Of a stretch of DNA of 13,230 nt, positions 1 to 5,334 are shown piece by piece. The position numbers and the translations under genes are program-made. Each line of letters starts with the position of its first letter. The stretch's first letter is position 1. The notes beneath the pieces are model-generated. The model had not been told where the DNA came from. It ran no database searches and saw only the letters and a list, made by a program, of their open reading frames with translations. The DNA comes from an uncultured Steroidobacter sp. (GTDB lineage Bacteria; Pseudomonadota; Gammaproteobacteria; Steroidobacterales; Steroidobacteraceae), in assembly GCA_946478975.1 (NCBI GenBank), contig CAMLEO010000201.1:1-13230 (forward strand). The letters run 5' to 3'.

Positions 1-281
1 GCCAGCGCGACGCGGCTCTCAAGATGTCGGATGCCGCGCATTACTGCTTGGTCCGCCAGTTCAGGGAACGACTTTCTAATGCGGCGTTCGGCTTCCTCTC
101 GCGAGTAGATGAACATTCCCAGAAGCGCGCCGCTCATCACGACTACGCGAGGTCCGTCCTCGGTCGGTTCCCTCATTGAGAGCCGTGCTGAATCGATAGC
201 ATCGCGGAGTTCGGCAGTAAGCACTGGCGTAGCGAGCTGAGTTGTGACCGGCGCGAAACGTCGTCTCAAGAATTTCAGCAT
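1..281 (-). CDS. Unknown protein, element-borne, 3' end cut by window edge
   Basis: An open frame starts with ATG at 281-279 and runs off the left edge, giving 93 residues beginning MLKFLRRRFAPV. A strong ribosome binding site (GGAGG) sits 9 nt upstream and overlaps the end of the capsid-like gene, whose stop codon is only 4 bases before this start, so the two genes are probably co-translated. The N-terminus is short and basic. A hydrophobic stretch (VVVMSGALLGMFIYS, about residues 47-61) is followed by a charged helix-like segment (REEAERRIRKSFPELADQ). I do not recognise the family. Its place directly after a probable capsid gene suggests a head-assembly or head-completion role, but that rests on position only. 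Confidence 0.7.
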   Translation of the reverse strand, partial: MLKFLRRRFAPVTTQLATPVLTAELRDAIDSARLSMREPTEDGPRVVVMSGALLGMFIYSREEAERRIRKSFPELADQAVMRGIRHLESRVAL

Positions 282-285
282 CGGC

Positions 286-1281
286 TTACACCTCCGCCGG
301 AACAACCCAGAACTTCGAAGCGTCGGGAACGAGTGCAAGCATGCTGGCCCACGCCGTTACAGCGAGAAGACCGCTCTTGCTCGTGCGCTCGAAGTAGACG
401 TCAACGCTTTCGCCGATAGCCACACCAGCGCGGGAGAACGCACCGACAATCGTGGACGCGGTATCAGCAGTCAGCTCGGCCGGAACGCCACCTGCGCGCA
501 AGGTGCCGTCCTCGGAAACGGTCGCGCCATTGGCGGACCTTCCGACGATCGCGCGCAGTTCGCCCCACTTCAAACCTTGTGCGGCCGCGCGAGCCATCGA
601 GAAATTGCCCGGCGTAGTAGCCACAATTGCCGTGAGAAGCACTTCGTCGGCCGCGCGCGAGAGGCCTAAAGTCATCGCTGCGACGATTTCCGCACACAGC
701 AACTCTTCATCCACATCCTTGCGTGCAGATCGCGGCAACTCGAACCGCACGGCTTTGGCGATTGCTTGCTCGAAGTCGATGTTGGCCCGTGAGACGGGCA
801 GAGCCGAAAGCGTGACATCGGCTTCCGAATCGACATCCACGGTTTCGAATTTCGCAGCCTCGATCGTATGAAACGCGACAGGCTTGGACTCCATGACAAC
901 GAGGCCAGTTAAGCCAGTAGGGCGAGCTGTCGTCGGATCGGCGTGGACGAAAACATGCGCGCCAGCTTGAGCAAGGCGAGAATTCGCGATCAAGCCAGCT
1001 TCCAGTCGAATCGCCGTGGCTGCTGGCGAGGCCTTGGGCGTGCGGACTAATTCTCCTTTCTCGTCGAACAGCGCCGGTAGTGTCTCCGTCGCGAGAAATG
1101 CACTCAATCCTTTCGCGAGCGGTTGCTTGATAGCCACTGGATCATCGGGGAAGCCGGGGCGTTCGCGCAGCGAATATGGTTGTGCGCGCAGCGCTTCTCC
1201 GATCAGCGTTCGAAGACGCGCGTGCATCGGCTCGTCGGCGGCAGACTTCAGTTGAATCGGCTGCTGCTGTTTGTTCTTCAC
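286..1281 (-). CDS. Probable HK97-fold major capsid protein
   Basis: The product is 331 residues, starting with GTG (1281-1279) about 10 nt after AGGG. The middle part (about 130-220) has the pattern of HK97-type capsid proteins: a beta-rich stretch (AAKFETVDVDSEADVTLSALPVS), then a long acidic/alanine-rich helix region (DVDEELLCAEIVAAMTLGLS) like the capsid P-domain spine helix. The C-terminal part (AGGVPAELTADT...VGAFSRAGVAIGESVDVYFE) resembles the capsid region with a conserved GVP turn and a late beta sheet. Length suits a compact capsid subunit. No protease, portal or terminase gene is visible, although the left part of the element is missing. The repeated 16-nt motif lies 63-78 bp upstream. 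The call rests on pattern similarity, so another phage structural protein is possible. Confidence 0.5.
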   Translation of the reverse strand: MKNKQQQPIQLKSAADEPMHARLRTLIGEALRAQPYSLRERPGFPDDPVAIKQPLAKGLSAFLATETLPALFDEKGELVRTPKASPAATAIRLEAGLIANSRLAQAGAHVFVHADPTTARPTGLTGLVVMESKPVAFHTIEAAKFETVDVDSEADVTLSALPVSRANIDFEQAIAKAVRFELPRSARKDVDEELLCAEIVAAMTLGLSRAADEVLLTAIVATTPGNFSMARAAAQGLKWGELRAIVGRSANGATVSEDGTLRAGGVPAELTADTASTIVGAFSRAGVAIGESVDVYFERTSKSGLLAVTAWASMLALVPDASKFWVVPAEV

Positions 1282-1340
1282 GGTGAATCGGCCCTGTGAG
1301 GAGTTGTCCGCGCGGATTCTTACTTTTCCACTGGCGGCTT

Positions 1341-1361
1341 ATCCTCTGGCGGGATTTCCTA
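1341..1361. repeat. Copy A of element-specific motif, upstream of capsid gene
   Basis: This 21-nt stretch contains CTCTGGCGGGATTTCC (1344-1359). It matches 5288-5308 at 20 of 21 positions in the same orientation, and its 16-nt core is identical to the inverted copy at 4810-4825. It lies about 60 bp upstream of the capsid-like gene start. That is close to the distance of the 5288 copy from the alpA-like gene, which suggests a shared operator or activator site. Confidence 0.6.
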
Positions 1362-1383
1362 TGCGCCTTACAACGTGCGTGCG

Positions 1384-1611
1384 TCAGGCGGAGACTGCGG
1401 CTACACGGTGCGCACTATCGCGAATGAAGTCGCCCCACATTGCGCGCTGCATGGAGCGATGCAGGTTGAAGAACAGGTCAAAGCCAGGGAGTAATCCCTG
1501 GCCGTATCCGAGGCAAACGCCTTCCCAGCGCGCCCTAAGCGCCGTGAACCGCCAGTTCTCATATACTGGAGGCTGGACGATGAGCCTAAAGCGTGGCGGT
1601 AGCGCCGTCCT
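1384..1611 (-). CDS. Protein-like open frame without a standard start codon
   Basis: Reading leftward from 1611 there are 75 open codons, ending in TGA at 1386-1384. The translation looks like real protein, with dense aromatics and charged residues: VYENWRFTALRARWEGV (about residues 16-32), then GYGQGLLPGFDLFFNLHRSM and QRAMWGDFIRDSAHRV. No ATG, GTG or TTG precedes this conserved-looking part; the first ATG is deep inside. An ATC at 1581-1579 would give a 65-residue product starting just before VQPPVYENW. The frame overlaps the 3' end of the HEPN-like gene by 26 bases. It may be a small structural or regulatory phage protein whose start was lost, or one using a rare start. Function is unknown, and it could also be a chance open frame. 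Confidence 0.35.
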   Translation of the reverse strand, partial: RTALPPRFRLIVQPPVYENWRFTALRARWEGVCLGYGQGLLPGFDLFFNLHRSMQRAMWGDFIRDSAHRVAAVSA

Positions 1612-2467
1612 CTAAATCATCGGAGCCGGCGTCGCCAGACTGCGCTGCTTCGATTGGTGCGATTGGTTCAACGTTCTCAGGCAACGGCATTTCTATCTGC
1701 GCGGGCTTCTTGCGTTCCTCATATTCAGAGCTATGCCAAATGTCGTGGAGCACTTCCTCTAGCCAATCTGCCAGTTGGAGGCAGGATTCATAAGATTCCA
1801 TGAAGTATCTTTGATCAGCGTGCAACTGCCTGCCAGCAAGCGCGCGACTATGACCTCCGGCTTTCCTAAGATATGTGTCATTCGCTATGCCGTGATTGTG
1901 TACATAGATGTCTCTGGACGCCTTGATCTCCACATATCGATGAAACGCGGGGCATTCCCAGAAGTTGATTGAGAAAATATCTCGAACAGCCTCTGCAAAG
2001 TCAGAGGGTGATTTGTAAGAAAGCTCGTTAACAAATGCATCCGCTGCCCGCAAGCACAACTCGCCGATCGAGCTTGACTCCATTACTGTTTGAAGTGGAA
2101 TTGTTCGCTTTTGACCGAGCTTCTTTGGATATTTTATAACAATAGCTCGAATCAGGTCTCCAAACATTGCCTCAACTATTGTTACCAGTTGAATCAGCCC
2201 ATTGACGCAAAGAGCCTTCTGCTTAAGAACGTCATAACGGGCCCTTAGCTGGTCTCGCGTGTACGTTCTCGGCGAGCTAATAGGTCCGCTGTCAAGCCAC
2301 CCGACCGGAATGTTAAGGTCAATCGTATCCTGGGTCTCTTGGTCAATTTTCTCTATCACCAAGTTGAACGCTAGATGAGTCAGTTGTGCTATCTCACCTT
2401 GCTCGAATAGTTTGCCGCGAGCGTCCACGACAATTCTGGAGAGAATGTTGCCGATACTTATGCTCAT
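1586..2467 (-). CDS. HEPN-like protein, candidate antiviral or toxin RNase (cargo gene)
   Basis: I place the start at ATG 2467-2465, giving 293 residues (MSISIGNILSRIVVD), because AAGGA lies 6 nt upstream. The same frame stays open to 2638, but its earlier codons translate to arginine-rich, non-protein-like sequence. Residues 185-190 (RDIYVH) followed by NHGIANDTYLRKAG form the R-x4-H motif typical of HEPN ribonuclease domains, with the usual following N and G. The protein is mostly helical in character, and the last 45 residues are an acidic, proline-rich tail. GC content is visibly lower than in neighbouring genes, and a promoter-like pair lies 50 bp upstream, as expected for independently acquired cargo. 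HEPN domains are common in abortive-infection and toxin-antitoxin systems. No partner antitoxin is obvious, so the defence role is an inference. Confidence 0.7.
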   Translation of the reverse strand: MSISIGNILSRIVVDARGKLFEQGEIAQLTHLAFNLVIEKIDQETQDTIDLNIPVGWLDSGPISSPRTYTRDQLRARYDVLKQKALCVNGLIQLVTIVEAMFGDLIRAIVIKYPKKLGQKRTIPLQTVMESSSIGELCLRAADAFVNELSYKSPSDFAEAVRDIFSINFWECPAFHRYVEIKASRDIYVHNHGIANDTYLRKAGGHSRALAGRQLHADQRYFMESYESCLQLADWLEEVLHDIWHSSEYEERKKPAQIEMPLPENVEPIAPIEAAQSGDAGSDDLEDGATATL

Positions 2468-2517
2468 GCCAATCCTTGTTGTTCTATTTCGCCCAGGATG
2501 CAGCCCGCTTGTGCCCG

Positions 2518-2547
2518 ATTGTAGGATCTGGCCGTGGCAAGAATCAA
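2518..2547 (-). promoter_or_regulatory. Putative sigma70 promoter of the HEPN-like gene
   Basis: On the minus strand TTGATT (2547-2542) and TACAAT (2523-2518) are separated by 18 nt and lie about 50 bp before the ATG at 2467. The -10 box matches the consensus at 5 of 6 positions and the -35 box at 4 of 6. The -35 overlaps the last codons of the small upstream ORF. A dedicated promoter would let the gene be expressed apart from the replication operon. Confidence 0.4.
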
Positions 2548-2750
2548 TCCGACGCCTGGACCACATCGGACACCGGCGCACGAGCCACTGACTCGGAGGT
2601 GTTCGGCTGCTCAGCCTCGATCGTGCAGCGATAGTCATCCGGCCCGATGTAATGCTCTGCGCTCGTCACTAGCCATTCGCCGCCGGCGCCTTCGCGGAAG
2701 TCCCACGTAACCCGCGATTGATTGCGATGATACGTCCGGAAGTTCCGCAA
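2544..2750 (-). CDS. Small unknown element protein (TTG start)
   Basis: This 68-residue frame has no ATG. It would start at TTG 2750-2748 and is open back only to a stop 6 codons earlier. The sequence looks protein-like: RNFRTYHRNQSRVTWDFRE, then GGEWLVTSAEHYIGPDDYR, with a looser C-terminal tail. There is no convincing ribosome binding site. It lies between the candidate origin and the HEPN-like gene on the same strand. It could be a real small accessory protein or the 3' remnant of a longer gene whose 5' part was lost. I recognise no family. Confidence 0.4.
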   Translation of the reverse strand: MRNFRTYHRNQSRVTWDFREGAGGEWLVTSAEHYIGPDDYRCTIEAEQPNTSESVARAPVSDVVQASD

Positions 2751-3042
2751 GTGTGGCGACTTACTTTACTGCCGCGTCCTTGCTCGCGAATTCAGCTAGT
2801 TTGGTGCTGCTGATCTAATCAGAAACATGCGTTTAAACGGCCACGCACAAGCGGATTTCCGCGGTGTCACAGACCCCGCAGGGTCACCGTCGTCGGAAGG
2901 ACCCGCCGCACTCACTTACAGAATTACACCTCTTACGCTGATCTATATGGGCCATACAAGTTGTGCTTCTCAGATCCTATCGGACTCAGCGTAAGACGTG
3001 TAATGCTGTAAGGCGATGCATTCAACAGGAAAACCAATTTCG
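2751..3042. other. Non-coding gap downstream of the helicase, with candidate replication origin
   Basis: I see no convincing gene in these 292 bases. Besides the large inverted repeat (2915-3012), the gap holds a perfect palindrome CGTTTAAACG (2830-2839), the palindrome GCGGATTTCCGC near 2853, and a small GC hairpin GACCC-CGCA-GGGTC near 2874-2887. So many symmetrical elements directly 3' of a replicative helicase suggest a replication origin or control region. Confidence 0.55.
2915..3012. repeat. 27-bp imperfect inverted repeat with TTAC half-sites (candidate origin)
   Basis: The left arm is 2915-2941 and the right arm 2986-3012. When one is reverse-complemented, 25 of 27 positions agree. 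Each arm carries three TTAC half-sites: starts at 2916, 2924 and 2933 on the left, and GTAA at 2991, 3000 and 3008 on the right. They are spaced 8-9 bp apart and point to a 44-bp centre (2942-2985). The centre is about 55% AT, higher than the surroundings, and holds the palindrome TATGG-G-CCATA. Iterons flanking a more AT-rich core next to a helicase gene resemble satellite origins such as those of SaPIs. The arms could also fold into a long RNA hairpin ending the helicase transcript, although no T-run follows. Confidence 0.65.
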
Positions 3043-4512
3043 TTAGAACGGAATATCTTCGCGGCCGATTGCGTGGCTCAGTACCTCGGACGCAGCCCGC
3101 ACGTACGTATCAACTGAGCACGCCCGCTCAAGCTCGCGAACAATCTCGCTGGCAGCCTCGCTTTCCCATCGCTGGCGATTTCGGAGAATCCACGCTCTCT
3201 GCGCTTTTCCTCTCACCCAAACTGGCCGAGAAACGCTCGCGCAACCCAGTTCTTCGAGCGCGCGCCGCATCGCTGGCGTAAGGCTGTGCTCTCTGTCTTC
3301 TGACAGAACTTCGGCTGCGTCGGCATTCGTAACAATGTCTGCCGGCCAGCTGCGAACTAGTTCAGCTGCGTATTTCTGCGTCAGTGATTTTGAGGCTTCG
3401 ATCGCACATTTTTTCGCGGCATTCATCGGCGGTCGAGCTCCAGGATTGAAGTCGATGATTTCCCGTTCTCGCAGGAACACTCCGATTGAGTTGATGAACT
3501 CGGAATCTGCAAGCAATCCATACAGCTCAACGTATTCCTCTGCGGTGCGCGGTTCGGCGTTGTGTCGAACCACTCGCCAGCGACGGTCGGTATCGTTCAG
3601 AGGCAGAGCGTTATCGTGATTGCTGAATACCAGCCATCGGCATGCGTTGTGCTCGCGGTACTGGCGGCCGAATTTCGGATTGACTTCCCGATATTCCGCG
3701 TTAACGAGCGACTTCAATTTGTTCGTGTGTCGATACGGGTTCTCGCCAGCGGCTTCTTGCACTTCATCAACGATCGCCAACACACGGCCCGCCAGTTGGC
3801 CGTTGAACTGAGAATCAAGCAGCGCAGGAAGGTCAACATTTGGAGCGACATAGCCACACCAAACGCGTGCCAGAACACTTGCAAGCCAATTGCGACCCGT
3901 GCCTGTGTGAGATGCAACGTGTAGCCACCCGTAATGTGGCAGCACTCCAGGCTCCTGCTCGATATGCGCGAGCCAATCAAGGAATGCGCCGCACTCGTCC
4001 TCATCGGGGAATAAATAAGAAACCTGTTCCAGGAATGCTTCAATACATCGCGTTGCTCGCTGGCGCTCTATTGGTCGCCATGAGTTGAGCGCCGGCTGTC
4101 CATCGGGATCAGCGCAAAAGATGTCAGCACCAGCATGGAAAGTCCGCGCGTAAACTGTCCGCCGCAGGTGGTGTCGCTTCCATTGTTCGGCATGCAATTG
4201 TTGCCGCTTACCTAACACTGGAGCCGACGCGGCGGTCAGATCCGCAAACTCCCCAAACGAGAGCACAGCCTTTGGATTGCTGATTCGCCCAACCTGACTG
4301 CCGGTTGCGATCCACACGCAATCCGCCAGCATGTCTTCGACGGTCATGATCTGCGGCAGCGTGGGGTAAGACAGATCCTGAATGCGCTCGTTCTCCGCCT
4401 TTTGTTCGGCGCGCCGCTTTTCGGCCTCGTCTCGCTCATATGCTTCACGGTTCGCGCGCTTCGCCTCGGGCGAGAAGTATTTTGCAATCTCCGCGACGCT
4501 GTCGGTGCTCAC
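3043..4512 (-). CDS. SF3-type replicative helicase, DUF5906/primase-helicase family
   Basis: The product is 489 residues, starting with GTG at 4512-4510. The start overlaps the stop of the upstream gene as GTGA, indicating translational coupling. Helicase motifs appear in order: a P-loop SHTGTGRN (201-208) with arginine at the usual lysine position, Walker B VLAIVDE (244-250), motif C FSN (296-298), and an arginine-finger-like DRRWRVV (309-315). Residues 15-45 are a charged, coiled-coil-like helix. There is no recognisable primase domain in front, so priming would need another protein or the host. Such proteins unwind the origin of phages, satellites and integrative plasmids; the inverted-repeat array just 3' of the gene is a likely target. 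The closest family call is DUF5906 (PF19263-like), made by motif and not by search. Confidence 0.8.
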   Translation of the reverse strand: MSTDSVAEIAKYFSPEAKRANREAYERDEAEKRRAEQKAENERIQDLSYPTLPQIMTVEDMLADCVWIATGSQVGRISNPKAVLSFGEFADLTAASAPVLGKRQQLHAEQWKRHHLRRTVYARTFHAGADIFCADPDGQPALNSWRPIERQRATRCIEAFLEQVSYLFPDEDECGAFLDWLAHIEQEPGVLPHYGWLHVASHTGTGRNWLASVLARVWCGYVAPNVDLPALLDSQFNGQLAGRVLAIVDEVQEAAGENPYRHTNKLKSLVNAEYREVNPKFGRQYREHNACRWLVFSNHDNALPLNDTDRRWRVVRHNAEPRTAEEYVELYGLLADSEFINSIGVFLREREIIDFNPGARPPMNAAKKCAIEASKSLTQKYAAELVRSWPADIVTNADAAEVLSEDREHSLTPAMRRALEELGCASVSRPVWVRGKAQRAWILRNRQRWESEAASEIVRELERACSVDTYVRAASEVLSHAIGREDIPF

Positions 4513-4943
4513 GCTTGCGTCCTCTCGGCCGGGTCTCGAAGCACATGCTCGATATCGAGGAACAGCCGATCGGCGTCCATGCGATCGAAGTGGAACACCG
4601 GCGGCGGCGATCGTAAAGCGATGCCGGCAAGACCGTTCGCAACCTCATCCACTGCCATCAATCGTCGACGCATTATGGCTGCAATAGCAACGCGTTGCGC
4701 CGCTAGCCATCGATGCGCGTTCAGTTGCCCGAGCGTGGAGTACTTGGTCAGTCGTGGCGCGATGACCAGGCGTGCAAAGCGCCGTAGCTCGCGGTCATAG
4801 GAGGCAATCGGAAATCCCGCCAGAGTCGGAGAGCACCTGCGGCGAGTACTCTGCGCTTGCTCAATTCGTTCAGTTCGGTTTTTGCTCTCAACCCAAGGTT
4901 GCTGGCCGGCGACCTTGGGTTTTTTCTTTCGCAGCCACGTCAT
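4509..4943 (-). CDS. Unknown protein in the replication operon
   Basis: The product is 144 residues. Its ATG (4943-4941) overlaps the stop of the AlpA-like gene (ATGA), and its stop overlaps the helicase start (GTGA), so it sits in a tight operon and is probably translated. The N-terminus is very basic (MTWLRKKKPKV). Residues 50-110 look helical and arginine-rich (YDRELRRFARLVIAP, LAAQRVAIAAIMRRRL), which suggests nucleic-acid binding. The C-terminus is acidic (FHFDRMDADRLFLDIEHVL). Two oddities lie in its coding sequence: a terminator-shaped hairpin on the opposite strand (4890-4925) and the inverted copy of the 16-nt motif (4810-4825). I recognise no family. A helicase loader, primase accessory or regulatory role would suit its place. 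Confidence 0.65.
   Translation of the reverse strand: MTWLRKKKPKVAGQQPWVESKNRTERIEQAQSTRRRCSPTLAGFPIASYDRELRRFARLVIAPRLTKYSTLGQLNAHRWLAAQRVAIAAIMRRRLMAVDEVANGLAGIALRSPPPVFHFDRMDADRLFLDIEHVLRDPAERTQA
4810..4825. repeat. Copy B of element-specific motif, inverted, inside a coding sequence
   Basis: GGAAATCCCGCCAGAG is the exact reverse complement of the core at 1344-1359 and differs by one base from that at 5291-5306. It lies in the gene at 4509-4943, where it encodes part of PTLAGFPIAS. The other two copies are intergenic, so this one may be incidental or a secondary operator. Confidence 0.45.
4890..4925 (+). terminator. Intrinsic-terminator-shaped hairpin, antisense to the operon
   Basis: AACCCAAGGT (4890-4899) pairs perfectly with ACCTTGGGTT (4912-4921) around a 12-nt loop. 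A T-run follows on the plus strand (4920-4925, then CTTTC). This has the form of a rho-independent terminator for plus-strand transcription, yet it lies within the first 20 codons of a minus-strand gene. No convincing plus-strand gene ends here. It may stop antisense transcription or be a relic of earlier gene order. Confidence 0.55.
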
Positions 4944-5239
4944 GCGGTAGCCGTCGCCTTGCTGCGCTCAACGGCCAAAATCGTCTGACGATACCAAGCA
5001 GCATGCGGGCCGATCTTCGCGTCAGGCGCCGGAACGTAACCTTTCTTGCGGTATCGCCAGAACGTTGCCTCGCTGATGTTCCAGCGATGCATGATGTCGC
5101 GCGCCGACCATAGTTCGCGCTCGTCGGCTGAAACCGAGTTGGCGGCGTATCGGGCCAACTGCATGGCCTTCGCAGGGCGCAGCGATCGATCCACTTCTCG
5201 GTTGGGGCGAACGTTGTAAACCACTTGCAGAATCCTCAC
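4940..5239 (-). CDS. AlpA-like helix-turn-helix regulator / excisionase
   Basis: The product is 99 residues from GTG (5239-5237). An ATG at 5164-5162 would give a 74-residue form, closer to the size of typical AlpA proteins, and cannot be ruled out. The C-terminal half (about 44-92) has the AlpA/MerR-type fold signature: LWSARDIMHRWNISEATFWR for the helix-turn-helix, then YRKKGYVPAPDAKIGPHAAW for the wing region. In P4-like elements and PICIs, AlpA proteins activate integrase or replication genes and can act as excision factors. Here the gene lies directly downstream of int and heads the coupled operon leading to the helicase. The 16-nt motif lies about 50 bp upstream and might be its own operator. 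Confidence 0.8.
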   Translation of the reverse strand: MRILQVVYNVRPNREVDRSLRPAKAMQLARYAANSVSADERELWSARDIMHRWNISEATFWRYRKKGYVPAPDAKIGPHAAWYRQTILAVERSKATATA

Positions 5240-5287
5240 TGCGGTTGAAAGCGTGTGAGGCGCAAAGTAGTGTCGAACCGTGGACCG

Positions 5288-5308
5288 ATCCTCTGGCGCG
5301 ATTTCCTA
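5288..5308. repeat. Copy C of element-specific motif, upstream of the AlpA-like gene
   Basis: CTCTGGCGCGATTTCC (5291-5306) with its flanks matches 1341-1361 at 20 of 21 positions in the same orientation. It sits in the 95-bp gap between the end of int (5335) and the start of the AlpA-like gene (5239). The gap must contain that operon's promoter unless the operon is read from int. AACCG at 5275-5279 and CGGTT shortly after the motif also form a weak inverted repeat around it. Confidence 0.6.
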
Positions 5309-5334
5309 GGTCGTGTCGGTTCTAGCGGTGGCGT

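Noticed and set aside
2468..2638. Longer N-terminus for the HEPN-like protein
   Set aside because: The frame is open, but the added 57 residues are arginine-rich and not protein-like. A good ribosome binding site precedes the inner ATG at 2467, and a promoter-like pair lies inside the extension.
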